Shown here: one piece after another, positions 10,301-20,311 of the stretch | Position numbering within the stretch: the stretch's first letter is position 1 | Layout of the letters: the number at the start of each line of letters is the position of its first letter | From: Platanthera guangdongensis | Taxonomy: Eukaryota; Streptophyta; Magnoliopsida; Asparagales; Orchidaceae | Assembly: GCA_039583875.1 (NCBI GenBank) | Contig: CM077151.1 | Span: forward strand, 27,666,390-27,730,389 | Reading direction: 5' to 3' | DNA: 64,000 nt | Program-made: the position numbers and the translations under genes | Notes under the pieces: generated by a model | Told to the model about the DNA's origin: nothing | Database searches by the model: none | Seen by the model: the letters and a program-made list of their open reading frames with translations, nothing else

Positions 10301-13300
10301 ATCATCAATAATCTTATCCCAGCTATTTGGGGTTGACTTTATGAATCATCATTCCATTTCTTCCTCTCGAACGGTGTAAATTAGTTACCTGTACTTTGCT
10401 ATTTCTCCTACTTAATTATTTGACACTAATAATATCTTCTCACCTAACTAATTACTGCATTTTTACCTTGGTTTTACACACCAAATCACCTTATTTTATT
10501 TTCTATTATTTTTTCTTCGCTAGATGTCACTACCAATGTTCCTTTAATAGAATCATCATTCATTTATCTTCTCTAGTTTTGCCTCACATTCATCTTAGCA
10601 TTCTTTCTTTTTACAATACTCAACTCAGATATCAACCCTTTATGTATTGCACAACGCCCAATATTATAAAATTTATCTTTAAATTTATAATATTTTCTTA
10701 TGGTATGGTACTCCTGTGATACTTCTCCATTTTAACCCTCCAACTTGCGGTTACATCAAATTTGTTCTATATTTTAGTAGCAAGAAATTTTTTTTTTGTC
10801 ATTTGATATTCTTTTTATCTTCAAAGTTTTGTTAACCAAATTATTGTAATATTTTTTGTAACATTATGTATCTCATTGGAACCAAAAATTTTATCTTCAT
10901 GCATTTTCTTTTAATTTAATTTCACTATACTTTTTATATTAATATATAATATTTGTCATTGTTCTATTCATTTTGCTCTTTCAAAAAAATTATCTTAACA
11001 CTTCAATTAAAAACTTCTCAAAGCATCATTTTAAACTTTCATTCACTCTAGCCTTAACTATTCTATATTTCTCATTTCTTCCTTCTTCAGTAATAATTCA
11101 ATTATGTAAATCATGAAAAGATGCTTTTTTTTGCTCTTTACACTCATGACTTCTAGCATTCATGCAATTAATATCACCCTTGGTGGTATTCAGTTTATTT
11201 ACCATTTAAAACTTGCTCTTTTTATCAGTATTTTTTTGTCTTCTTCACTCTGCTAATAGAAGGGGAGCCTTGGCGCACCAGTTAAGGTGTCGTCGTGTGA
11301 CCTTGAGGTCACGGGTTTGAGTCCTGGAAGCAGCCTCTTGCAAAAATGCAGGATAAGGTTTGCCTAAAGCCTAAACCCTTCCTCGGTCACTCGCTGCACG
11401 GGGATGCTTTGTGCACCAGGCTGCTCTTTTTTCTTCACTCTGTTAATAGGCCCTTTTTTCTTCACTTTGCGTGGCGATACTTTGTTCACCGGGCTGCCCT
11501 TTTTTCTTCACCGGCTGCCCATTTTTCTTCACTCTGCTGCTAATATATGTTTTATTTGTAGACTTATCTAAAATATTTATCAGTCTTCTTAATGAAATCT
11601 GTCATGGTTGGTCACATTATTTTTGGCTTCACTAAATAACTTTAGTTTGCCTCATTTTACATTTTACATGAGTTTTAAAGTAACATTTTTCAACATTCAA
11701 AATTTACGATGTACTCTATTTTTTTTCTTTGTTATACAAGTATTTTATATTTCATGGTGAACTATCTTATGTAATCATATTAAGTCATCACAAGGATTTA
11801 TCTTTCCTTCTAATCAATTTGGTGGCTCCATTTTTTGCAAGTGTTTTTCTTTATTCTTAAAAGACTATCTTCACTTTTGCAAGATCACAGACTATGGCTC
11901 TGTTTGGCGCCGCGGTGGCGGTCACAAACGCAGTGGTTATGAATTGCCGTTCGTGTTCTCCTGACCTCTCCCATGGAATTTCATTTTCTTTTTTGGTGGT
12001 GGTCATAACCATTGTCATACCAAAATTCTATGGCGGTTGTGTTTTTGTCCAAACTCACCGAGCAAAAAAACCGCACCAAAAGAAGTCTGTAACAAAATTA
12101 AATATAGCTTCTCTCATGTTATTGCTATCTACTATGTACTCACCATAAATTCTATTAATAGCTAACCCTACTAGAACATAAATACCATTTTAGGTCACTA
12201 CTAATAATTGTTTTTTTCCTCGTGATGCATGTTGCTGTTATACGTAGAACTGCTCCAAAAACTAACTTTTTAATAGATATCCTAATCCAATTTTAGGAGG
12301 AGCACAAGGACTAATCATATTTACGACATCCTCTGCTATCAACTTATTACTAATCCTATTCACGTCATATGGTTCATATTTTTAACTTTGAAGTTAAATT
12401 GGCCTCACAAATAAAGGTGAAAGAAATGATACATTTAAATGAAGCATGACAAGTAATTATGTACTACTCAGGCTCTCTATTCCTCCATCTTTTCCCCTAA
12501 TTGAGATCCCCAAATCAGATGTTGCTCTAGGTTGACCTGCGCAAACCAAGCTGAAAAGTTGGAACCAACATAGAATTTATCCGAAAACAGTAATTTGAAG
12601 ACACTCTTTTCCATTCTTTTTTCATAAATGAGAAGGAAAGTTTAAGCTTTTGAGACTAGATATAGAAAACTCCAATGTGTTCTGCTATGATTACTTTGTG
12701 ATAGATTCAAATTATGGCCACCAAGAAGAGTTATTGTGCTTTGTTATCAAATATTTGGAAGACGTCTTTGTTTCATCATTATAAGCTTTTGTACATTAAT
12801 AGCACGAGCATAAGTCTTTTACATAAAAACAATTTGGATTGGCACTTGTTTGCCATACAGGTAAAAGAGGATATCTTGGAGACTTGAAGGTAAACTTTAT
12901 AAAATCATAATTAGACCGATGATTTTGTATAAATTTGAGTGCTCATTAGTAAAAAAAAAACTCATCAAAATCTAAATTATGTACGACGGAAATGAAAGTG
13001 CTAGCTTAAGAGCAATGCGCAAATAAGAGATGGCCTATGTTCTATAAGGGAAATTCAAAAATAAGAGGTCTTGCAATGCCACAAATAAGAGCGGTGTATG
13101 TTCTGATGCTTTGCAATTTACGCTCCCAGGCATTTGATGAAGCCATTGCCGAGCTGGACACCCTCGGCGAAGAATCTTACAAGGACAGCACCCTCATAAT
13201 GCAGCTTCTCCGCGACAATCTCACCCTCTGGACCTCAGACATGCAGGTAAGCAAGACAAACACAGTTGTGTCTTTTTCGGTCTTTCTCTCTATCTCCATG

Positions 13301-13385
13301 AAATTGCATATTGATTTTCTACAACCCGAAGCAGGATGACGATGTCGAGGAGATCAAGGAAGCTCCTCACCGCGACGAGCAGTAG
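6916..13385 (+). CDS. 14-3-3 (GF14) protein, four exons, 255 codons
   Basis: It encodes a dimeric phosphoserine/phosphothreonine-binding adaptor of the cytosol and nucleus. Coding exons are 6916-7392, 7534-7656, 13130-13246 and 13335-13385, and every boundary is GT/AG in phase 0. The start is [13 protein letters not shown], chosen because 14-3-3 proteins begin this way; an upstream in-frame ATG at 6886 would add ten unrelated residues. Signature 1 ([11 protein letters not shown]) is near residue 45. The phosphopeptide pocket residues are visible in [13 protein letters not shown] and [10 protein letters not shown]. Signature 2 ([20 protein letters not shown]) is near residue 220, and the acidic tail ends APHRDEQ. 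The three-intron layout fits the plant non-epsilon class. The length is normal for the family and no lesion is seen. The odd point is intron 2, 5473 bp and rich in transposons. Confidence 0.93.
7534..7656 (+). CDS. 14-3-3 exon 2
   Basis: 41 codons, starting after TGTAG with [20 protein letters not shown] and ending CTLAKQ before GTACTG. It includes the conserved groove helix NFSVFYYEI. Confidence 0.93.
7657..9574. other. 14-3-3 intron 2, proximal part
   Basis: AT-rich intronic sequence with T-rich tracts. I see no coding potential and no recognisable element here. Confidence 0.6.
9575..9735. repeat. GA-rich low-complexity tract (GAAGAA/GAGGAG) in intron 2
   Basis: Nearly pure purine on the plus strand, an irregular run of AAG, GAA and GAGG units. 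The Ser-rich minus-strand open frame across it is a composition artefact. Confidence 0.85.
9933..10123 (+). mobile_element. AngioSINE (Au)-type SINE, copy 1
   Basis: It starts GGGGAGCCTTGGCGCACCGG and carries a Pol III A-box-like TGGCGCACCGGTTGAG and B-box-like GTGTTCGAGTCCTGG. It then has AGCAGTCTCTTGCAAAAATG, and ends TGGGCTGGCCTTTCTTTTA, as in the widespread Au SINE family. CGTGTCATGTT at 9912-9922 and again at 10124-10134 is the target-site duplication. It lies in sense within intron 2 of the 14-3-3 gene. Confidence 0.85.
10285..10345 (-). mobile_element. LINE 3' end (RTE-like) fragment
   Basis: On the minus strand the sequence reads GGGATAAGATTATTGATGATC followed by ATGATG repeats, preceded by AACCCCAAATAGCT. 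This is the typical 3' terminus of plant RTE-type LINEs. The AT-rich DNA to the right (10346-11240) may be the decayed body, but I cannot recognise protein in it. Confidence 0.5.
10346..11240. other. AT-rich intron 2 sequence without recognised elements
   Basis: T- and A-rich, with no reliable frame. It may be decayed LINE body continuous with the 3' end at 10285-10345, but this is not demonstrable by eye. Confidence 0.4.
11260..11430 (+). mobile_element. AngioSINE (Au)-type SINE, copy 2
   Basis: It starts GGGGAGCCTTGGCGCACCAG and has the B-box-like GGTCACGGGTTTGAGTCCTGG and AGCAGCCTCTTGCAAAAATG, ending GTGCACCAGGCTGCTCTTTT. It is flanked by a 19 bp TSD with one mismatch, TTCTTCACTCTGCTAATAG at 11241-11259 and TTCTTCACTCTGTTAATAG at 11431-11449. 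Confidence 0.9.
11450..11546 (+). repeat. Repeated SINE 3' ends joined to target sequence
   Basis: After the SINE TSD, further pieces of its tail recur: TGGCGATACTTTGTTCACC, GGGCTGCCCTTTTTTCTTCACC, and GGCTGCCCATTTTTCTTCACTC. Each ends in the same CTTCACTC target word. This is a small tandem array of SINE tail plus target. Confidence 0.7.
11896..12087. mobile_element. MITE, GGCTCTGTTTGGC family (copy 1)
   Basis: It starts GGCTCTGTTTGGCGCCGCGG and TGGCGGTCAC, and ends CACCGAGC...CCGCACCAAAAGAAGTC. It shares internal words (GTGGTTATGAAT, CATTGTCAT, TTTTTGTCCAAACTCACCG) with copies at 31667 and 32668. It has no coding capacity. Confidence 0.7.
12088..13129. other. 14-3-3 intron 2, distal part
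   Basis: AT-rich; no recognised element or coding segment. It ends with the acceptor TTTACGCTCCCAG before exon 3. Confidence 0.55.
13130..13246 (+). CDS. 14-3-3 exon 3
   Basis: 39 codons, [18 protein letters not shown] through [10 protein letters not shown], ending ATGCAG|GTAAGC. It holds 14-3-3 signature 2. Confidence 0.93.
13335..13385 (+). CDS. 14-3-3 exon 4
   Basis: 16 codons ([16 protein letters not shown]) and TAG, after acceptor CGAAGCAG. This is the variable acidic C-terminal tail typical of plant 14-3-3s. Confidence 0.9.
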   Translation, partial: DDDVEEIKEAPHRDEQ

Positions 13386-13787
13386 TGGCCGGCTGTTACG
13401 AGGGTTGTTGCCCGATTCCAGAAGACCCTCTTTACTTTTTATCAATCGAACGAGTGTGCTTGTTGTTGCGTAGGCACTTGAATGTCATCATGGTTTTGTT
13501 TGCGGTTCCATTTCTCGAAAAGATTTCCTGTCTTCGAGCTCCGGCTCCCCGACGGATATTTCTCGCTCGTCTCAAATCTTTTTACATTTCCCTTTTCTCC
13601 TCTGCTATGTTCTCTTTATTTTTCTCCCCTACCTTGGAACCAAGAACCATGATGTATTTATACACTGCACTTTCTTCTACCCTTTATGAAAAATTGTTCT
13701 CTTCTATGCAGAATTATTCGACTAGTTAAATTATTGGTTGTTTTTTTTTGCTGGGCGAAGATTCTTCTAAATGTGGCAGGCTACCAA
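13386..13787 (+). other. Presumed 14-3-3 3' UTR and downstream
   Basis: T-rich sequence after the stop codon. I see no canonical AATAAA on the plus strand in the first 350 bp, so the polyadenylation site is not assigned. Confidence 0.45.
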
Positions 13788-13860
13788 GGCTCCAATTTAA
13801 GGTCCGGTTCATGCAGTCGTAACCGTTTGACTGGTGAAAATAATTCCCCGAAATGAAACC
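13788..13860. mobile_element. Internally deleted Tourist-like MITE
   Basis: It begins GGCTCC, jumps to TTAAGGTCCGGTTCATGCAG and ends GGTGAAAATAATTCCCCGAAATGAAACC. The right half matches the complete copy at 14434-14563. It is flanked by CAA and TAA. Confidence 0.6.
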
Positions 13861-14433
13861 TAAGTGGTCCAAATTAGTAAACGGAGAAAAACGCATTAGG
13901 AAATAAATCATCATAATAGTTTTCTTTTTATTGAATAATTTATGTGTTGGAAAAAATGGCCTCGCCATCTTGTTCCTGCCATAGTGTAATAAAACTTTCA
14001 AAATTTCAGTTTAAGCTTATCAGAAGCGTGTAATATGGCCTTGTCATCTTGTTCCTGTTTGGGTGGGTGATTCCAGATAAAGATAAAACGGTGTTTCTAA
14101 ATTGAGCTCTGTTGCATCGGTTGGAGATGGAGTATGTTGTATTGAAAAGATAAACTAATGTTCTTAAATGGAGTTCCGTCCCTGCGGTTGGAATTAGTTG
14201 TTGTGAATTTGCGTTTTGAGGGGATTGGTTGCTCTAAATGAAGGCTATTCAAACGGTTTAAAGTAATGTATCTGTTCTGTATTCTCAAAGAAGCAATGGA
14301 GAAAAAACACCTAAATAAAAAGAGCAAAACCTCAAGTTGTTGGCACAGTACCATTGACTGCAATGACTCAGAAATAGTTTACTCAACCACTACAACATTT
14401 GTTGAATCTTGATTTTTCAATGAATTTAGTTTA

Positions 14434-14563
14434 GACTTAGTTTGGGAGGACTTATTTTTACCGGCCAAGCGGTCACGATCTTATAAACCGGACCTTAATT
14501 ATGATCCGGTTCATGCGGTTATAACCGCTTGATCGGTAAAAATAAGTTCTCCCAAACGGAACC
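14434..14563. mobile_element. Tourist-like (PIF/Harbinger) foldback MITE, complete, TSD TTA
   Basis: 130 bp and nearly palindromic: TTTGGGAGGACTTATTTTTACCG...GCGGT on the left against CGCTTGATCGGTAAAAATAAGTTCTCCCAAACGG on the right, with a CCGGACCTTAATTATGATCCGG centre. TTA at 14431-14433 and 14564-14566 is the PIF/Harbinger-type duplication. Confidence 0.85.
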
Positions 14564-15790
14564 TTAGTTTTACAGAAAAAGAATGATAGCAGTCAATAAG
14601 TTGCTCAAAGTTGTCTTCTCAATGAACTGGCTCATTAGAGAGTCCTTTTGTTGAGTACTCACCCAACAGCCATCTTATTGAATAATCATAATAGAAGTCG
14701 ACCACATTTGTGTGCTTTAAGAAATTCTGTTTGAGCTGCAATTAACGGTCTGATGAAATTGGTATGCTCTTAGTACACCTCATTATTCTCCAGCATTATC
14801 TTTTGACTAGATGCTTGAATATACCATCGGCACAGCAGCCTGACTCGGGTTTCTTTTCTCATAATTTCCTTTTGAGCATGCTTGCAAGTATCTTTGGATG
14901 AATTGGTGCACCAAAACTGTTTTACTGGGGGTAGCATGACCAACTCTGTAGGGTTCATAAATAGACGGTCATATGATTTGGTCGCCTCCGAGCTATTTTT
15001 GGGTGGGTTTTAAAGTAATGGAGCAACCTTTATGAGAGGAGAAAAACTATTTGACCGACTCCGAATGGATGTGTTTTCAAAAATGCATAATAAGATTGAC
15101 CCTAATGGTGGGAGACTCATCCTAATCGTGGGGCACTAATTAACATAATGTAATCCCAATTTGTAAAGCTAAAAAATAAAAATGGAAAGGATGAAGAACA
15201 ACTTGCCCTACTTTTGATAATGGTTAGTGAATTGAGGCTAGCAGCTTGTCTTTTCTTTTGAGCCTATTTGTGCTGGTGGGCTCGGGCCTCCGTGGTTATG
15301 GTTGTTTTTTTTAAAAAAAAATTATTTAATATTTTAAAGCCTATATTTTATTTGACATGAGTTCTCATTGCCTCTCCAAAGATTCTTTGCTTTCTGGATA
15401 TCTTGGCTTGCTTTCTTATAATGACGTCGCCATTGGTTTGGCTGCTGTGCTTCTTCCCATATTTTATTGCCTATCACGCGTTCACGACTACTGAGTACAG
15501 GCTTTGGAGCTGTTCAGGCTGGACCCACTTTGACTGTTAGAGCCTCTTTGGAGACTGTCAGATCTCAAGCCTGGAAAGGAGTGGATTTTCAGAGCCCGCG
15601 AGTTGGCACGGCTGAGCGAGTATCATGTCTAGTCGCCTACCTGACGAGTATGCGGGGGGAGCTCGTCATACTCACCCAAACCTTCTGCTGTCTGGCGCTT
15701 TGACTCTGACGTCTGTCTTGACTTGTTGACTTCGACTTCTCATGACCTGGGGGGGGGGGGGGTACATAGTTGACGAATACGGGTTGTACC
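14564..15790. other. Intergenic sequence
   Basis: No gene recognised. It contains a 12 bp poly-G run near 15750-15762. The short open frames have no protein character. Confidence 0.5.
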
Positions 15791-15801
15791 GTGCATAAAT
15801 G

Positions 15802-15990
15802 CAATCCACGTGCATCGGGTTGTTGAGGTGAGGTTTTGAACCCGCGATCTTCTAGATAAAGGGACTTGGTGTCGGCCTCCATCATTAGTTGAGCTGCAGC
15901 TCAGTTGGTGATGGAGGCCAGCGCCAAATCCCTCTGTCTAGGAGGTCGCGGGTTCAAGACCCCGCCTCAACAACCCGTTGCACATGAACC
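15802..15990. repeat. Head-to-head pair of tRNA-like (SINE-head) sequences
   Basis: The centre is the palindrome GAGCTGCAGCTC (15891-15902). The right arm reads GCAGCTCAGTTGGTGATGG (A-box-like), AAATCCCTCTGTCTAGGAGG, then CGCGGGTTCAAGACCCCGCC (B-box-like) and CAACAACCCGTTGCAC. The left arm read on the minus strand gives the same order: CTCAACTAATGATGGAGG, AGTCCCTTTATCTAGAAG, CGCGGGTTCAAAACCTCACC, CAACAACCCGATGCAC. The arms are about 95 bp and have diverged. Neither arm is a canonical tRNA gene. Confidence 0.75.
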
Positions 15991-16385
15991 GCGTTCCGTT
16001 TGCTGAGATGTGTTGAGATGTGCGATCTGCATGTATGTTCAAAAATGAAACCATGAGGAATCCATAACAAGAAATATAAGAAGCTGATGTCAGATAGAAC
16101 AGACGAAGGCAGAGATGCTTGGGAAGAATGGAATTGGGTGGAGTCTATTGGCTTCGAAGAGGAGAAATGTATTTATTAGAAGTGAAGGACCGCATTACGC
16201 CAAGACGCCCAACAACCTTCCGCCTATATGTGTGTCTGGACCGTAAGAAACAGTGGCGTGAGCTACGGTTCATTTTTGATATAGTGCCTCTTTTTTAACG
16301 GAGGTTTTGCAAAATTTACCTGGCGATGCTTTTATTAAAACCCCTGTTCGCACCAAAGCCCCACCACAGAAGCAAACAACGTTAA

Positions 16386-16564
16386 GCTCTGTTTGACATG
16401 GTGGCGGTGGTCGTGAACATGAGGGTTAAACTGTCATTCGCTAACGCCCACCTAAGGAACTTCAGCCACTTTTATGTTCAAAGGGATAAGTTTTTTAGGT
16501 TATCGTTAACAAATAACGGTTTAACCTATGCATTCACGACCGTCACCACCACGCCAAACAAAGC
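16386..16564. mobile_element. MITE, GCTCTGTTTG family (copy 2), full foldback
   Basis: The left end GCTCTGTTTGACATGGTGG and GGTGGTCGTGAAC mirrors the right end CATTCACGACCGTCACCACC, ACGCCAAACAAAGC. The inner arms GGTTAAACTGTCATTCGCTAA and TAACAAATAACGGTTTAACC also pair. TAA-like duplications flank it. Confidence 0.75.
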
Positions 16565-16820
16565 ATAAAGTCTCTTAGTCCATTACTTTTGAGAATCCTA
16601 CAAGTCTGCAGGCACCATGTAAGATAGCAGCATGTAGACTTAAAAATATTAATAATAATATTAGGTGAACTTGGATGTTTCCTCAGAGTTACTAGAAGAT
16701 TATTAGTTGGTCTTAAATAAAGTTATTTATAGTCTTAAAAATGATCTTTAGATTTCTTCTTTGCTCTGTTAATAATTATTTTTGTGGAATAATTATAAAA
16801 CTTCTTATAAAATTAGCATA

Positions 16821-17012
16821 ATTTCAGATTGTATCTCTCTTACTTTTGAAATTACAATAGTCTCTCTTGAAAGTTTATCTTTTATAATAATGCACAAAAA
16901 TATATTTTTGGAGTAAATTTTAAGAGATTTCTTTGTGCATGAATGATATAAAATATAAATTTTCAGGCAAAAGTTTTTGTAATTTCAAAAGTAAGAGAGA
17001 GTGATAATTTAG
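16821..17012. mobile_element. Foldback MITE of unclear family
   Basis: TATCTCTCTTACTTTTGAAA and TTACAA on the left pair with TTGTAATTTCAAAAGTAAGAGAGAG on the right. Inner arms around AATGCACAAA and TTTGTGCATGAAT also pair. Total length is about 190 bp. The TSD was not resolved. Confidence 0.65.
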
Positions 17013-17204
17013 TAAACTTAGAGGAAAGGTCTCGATAAATGACCCTTATTTCTTAATAACATGCATGAAGAGGACTAAGATATCAATTTTTAGAGATCTT
17101 CAAGTTTCATAGGACTTGACCGAAGGAGATGATCCACTCACCCTTGCTTGTTTGGCTTCCATTAAGCCCTTTTGGTGTCGGTATAGTCCTCTGCCCTAAA
17201 CTTA

Positions 17205-17385
17205 GGCTCCGTTTGCCACGATTGTGACGGTCATGAACACATTGGTTAAATTGTCATTCGTTAATGATCATCTAACAAAATCATCCCTTTGAACATCAAA
17301 GTGGATGAAATTCCTTAGGGGGGTGCTAACAAATGACAATTTAAACCCCATGTTTATCAAACGGCGGCGACGGTCATGAACGTTA
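17205..17385. mobile_element. MITE, GGCTCCGTTTG family (copy 3), right end worn
   Basis: It starts GGCTCCGTTTGCCACG after TTA and has the same inner pair as copy 2 (GGTTAAATTGTCATTCGTTAA / GACAATTTAAACC). Its right terminal repeat is not clean. Confidence 0.55.
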
Positions 17386-17469
17386 TATGTTTTCGAGTTT
17401 TTTTCCGTTGTGATTTGGAGAAAACATAAACGCTATTTTTCGCATGCTCGAATAACCTCAACTGAAACC

Positions 17470-17675
17470 GTGAGGGGCGGAGCTATCTAGGGACCTGTGG
17501 GGGCCCGTGTCCCCACGCATTTTTCGGTCCAGTTCAGTGAACCACAGGTCCGCAACCGAGTTCCCAAAACCGTAAGCCTGGAGTCGACCCCGCGGGCCGC
17601 GTCATTTTCTTTCGACTCCTGATTCTAAGTATCTTGTGTCCCCACGCTCCAATATTTCTGGCTCCGCCACTGTCC
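17470..17675. repeat. Short repeat with GGCGGAGC inverted ends
   Basis: GAGGGGCGGAGCT on the left and GGCTCCGCCACTG on the right are inverted relative to each other. The interior has paired GTGTCCCCACGC words at about 17508 and 17637. It resembles non-autonomous DNA elements common in plants, but the superfamily is not assignable. Confidence 0.4.
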
Positions 17676-18890
17676 TCGAGAGGCTGTTTTATGTCTGATT
17701 TCTACAATCACCGCAATTGCGCAACCGCCGCCATCCTTCACAGAAAAGCCATAAATATTTTATTGATATATATTTTTGAATCATCAACTTTGGCGCTGAT
17801 TTAGCTCTTCAGGATTGCTTTAAAAATATTTTTGAATAATTTTAAATAAAAATTGATTACAAAATTACATGGGCTTGATTGTAGCGTAAGGTGCCTAAGG
17901 ATCGTCTTTATAGTTTCTAACAGGGCCACATACAATCGGGCCGGGCTTCCAATGGGCTCCTTGTTGGTCCGTGCATACTACCAGAACAAATATAGAGCAT
18001 AATTGAGTTACCAAGATTCCAGCTGCCTCCTGCCGGCCGCGGGCCGGTACGGATTGCGGGGGACGAGCTGGCCATCGGCGACCTAGAAGAGGACAATAAC
18101 ATCTTGCGGCCTGATCTGAGCTCGCGAGCAAACGGCCAAATGGTGCTGCGACCCACACCCAAAAAGATGACTGGAGCACAACAAGAATGTATATAATGCC
18201 TACCGTTAAAATATATATTTGGGCAAGTTAACAAAGTCTTTTATTTATGATGATAATATTGTCATTTATAAAATATATATAGTTAGTTTCCAACTTTCCA
18301 TGAAATATCACATAAATAACGCGGGGTGCAAATAAAACCTGGGTCTGGGTCTGAGCCCGGGCCTAGACTTTGTTTGATGCTGCTGCAAAGTTGGTAATAA
18401 TTCTGTATGGATCGAAGGGGGGAAAGCATTATATTTGCTTGTGTATTTTCACACATCTTCAGTGATGGCTTTACTCCGATCATCCTGCGATTTCTATCAA
18501 ATCGAGTTTACACGTTAAAATCTCGGCGTCACTTTCATTGTTATTTTATTATGACGTGCTTGCTTGTGTATTGTGTACTGCAAAGCAGTCGCGTATGTGC
18601 TATCCCTCAAACTAATTAATTTACAGGCGTTTTGATCGAACTTGTGTGCTCTCTAGCCCGACAAAAGATGCACGATAATCTAATATCGTTGGACATACTA
18701 GAGTTTACTTGCTCATGAAAAAAATAGAAGTTGGGCATCACAACATGCCTTGAAATAGTGGTTGTTGTTGGTTCGTCGGCGGTGAAAGATTCCATAACAA
18801 AGATTTGTGCTGCGATGACGGTGTTGTTTCCGGGCAGTGCCGCAGGCATCACATGTTGTGCTAGAAATTAGCAGCTTGCTCTATATGTTT
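17676..18890. other. Intergenic sequence
   Basis: No recognised gene or element. Open frames at 17895-18234 (minus) have low-complexity Pro/Arg character and no known motif. Confidence 0.45.
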
Positions 18891-18897
18891 GCTTCAT

Positions 18898-18903
18898 TTT
18901 ATT
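18898..18903 (-). terminator. Candidate polyadenylation signal of the LRR gene
   Basis: AATAAA on the minus strand, about 420 bp beyond the presumed stop at 19324. A second AATAAA lies at 18991-18996. The interval 18904-19323 would be 3' UTR. Confidence 0.4.
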
Positions 18904-19323
18904 CATAACATGAAGGTTTAAATCAATTATTATCTATCAAATCTATATTTACAACATGGACAACTCTAAGAAAAATTTGTGTCATAAAATTTTATTTCCC
19001 AACAAAACCTAACCAAAATAACAACTGTCATCTGCTTTGTAATTTCTTATCACAACATAACCATACAAGATAATGCAGGCAATTGTCAACTCAATATTCA
19101 TTCATCCAGGCCAAAATGACAACCAGATACAGCAACAAAAATTACATTGCCTTGCGAGAATAAAGAATTGACAAAAAATAACAATTTTTTTTAAAATCCT
19201 AAGCATGTAGAAGAAAGGTGCAACCTTCTATCCCTTCATTCAGAGAAATCCAGCAGTTCTTCACTATGAAAATCTCAGTTAAAGAATTGCAAGAAACTTC
19301 TGCAATCACTAAGAAATAAGCAT

Positions 19324-19431
19324 TTAATGAGTCTGCAGCGTATCAGAAAGTGAGAGCCTGCTCTTAGACCTAACCTTGCTGGTCCTGAAAGAAGGATCAA
19401 CAGCACTGCACTTAGCCGGCGAGCTCAAACC
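19324..19431 (-). pseudogene. LRR gene exon 4, terminal part
   Basis: In the frame of the upstream segment a TAA comes at 19412-19414. One base shifted, a Ser/Arg-rich tail (CSAVDPSFRTSKVRSKSRLS) runs to TAA at 19324-19326, as expected for basic tails of this family. Which stop was used originally is unclear. Confidence 0.5.
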
Positions 19432-20259
19432 TTTTGGGTTGACAATTTGACTTGGTCAAATTGTCAAAGTCCTTTTATTTAAGTTTTTTATTATTATCAT
19501 TAAGTTTTCATGCATTTATGAATGGGAGAGAGAGAATGTAATAAATGGATAGGTGGAGAGTTGTATTTATTAGGAGAGAGTTTTGGGTTTTGGTTTTGCC
19601 TATAAATAGGCCTTGTATAGTTCATTTCTTGCTTGCTGAAAGTAGAGAAGAAAAATCCTCCCATCTTGTTTGAGTTTGTGAGAGAGAGCGCTGCAGCGCA
19701 AAGGGAGTTTTGGAAGTTGGTTTGCCGAGCGGGTAGAGGGGCAAGCCGGGCGAGTTGCTTCTAACCGGGCGACTAGAAGTAGAGGCCGCGCGGTCTGGCG
19801 AGCGCGCAGCGAGTGAGAGCCCGCGAGCTTTGTGTGACTCGCGTGTCAGGTGATCTCGGCAGGGGGAGCTCGCAGAGCGGGTGGAGCTCTCGCAGGTGGA
19901 GCTCGCGCGGGTACAGGTCGCAAGTTGGGCGGTCAAGCTGCGAGTGGGGTGCAGGCTCGCCTGGTGTTTTAGGCGCGAGGGTGGTGAAGGAGATCTCGCT
20001 GGGATTGAGCTCGCGAGTGGTGGCGGGAGCTCGCTCGCGAGAGGCGGTACTCGCCTATAGAGAGAAGGAGCCCGCGCGGTTTGTTGCGGTCTCGCCGGGG
20101 TGTAACCGCGCGACCTGGCGGACTCGCCAAGTTGGTACTCGCTTAATAGGGGAGGTCGCGCGGCTTGACTTGGCGGGCTCGGTTTTGGTGTTGACCTGTG
20201 GTGCCAAGTGAAGTTATTTGGGGTTTGGATCGCGTGGGAACCCATACACGTTTACAACA
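19432..20259 (+). repeat. copia-1 5' LTR
   Basis: It starts TTTTGGGTTGACAATTTG, where the 3' LTR has TGTTGGG, so the terminal TG is lost. It ends TTTACAACA. The U3 has CTATAAATAGG (19601-19611), a good TATA candidate. Confidence 0.93.
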
Positions 20260-20261
20260 AG

Positions 20262-20273
20262 TGGTATCAAAGC
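20262..20273 (+). other. copia-1 primer-binding site (tRNA-iMet)
   Basis: TGGTATCAAAGC two bases after the LTR matches the initiator tRNA-Met 3' end complement TGGTATCAGAGC with one change. Confidence 0.85.
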
Positions 20274-20311
20274 GAGGTTCGGACCCTCGGGAGGTTTGAA
20301 GTTGAGAAGAG

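Noticed and set aside
15897..15970. Possible tRNA gene
   Set aside because: A-box and B-box-like words are present, but no acceptor stem or anticodon arm of canonical form; paired inverted copy points to a SINE-type repeat.
17895..18234. Overlapping 94- and 105-codon minus-strand frames
   Set aside because: No recognisable motif, no splice or promoter support; kept as intergenic.
19622..20245. 207-codon antisense frame in the copia-1 LTR, repeated in the other LTR
   Set aside because: GC-rich LTR sequence read backwards; no protein family features.
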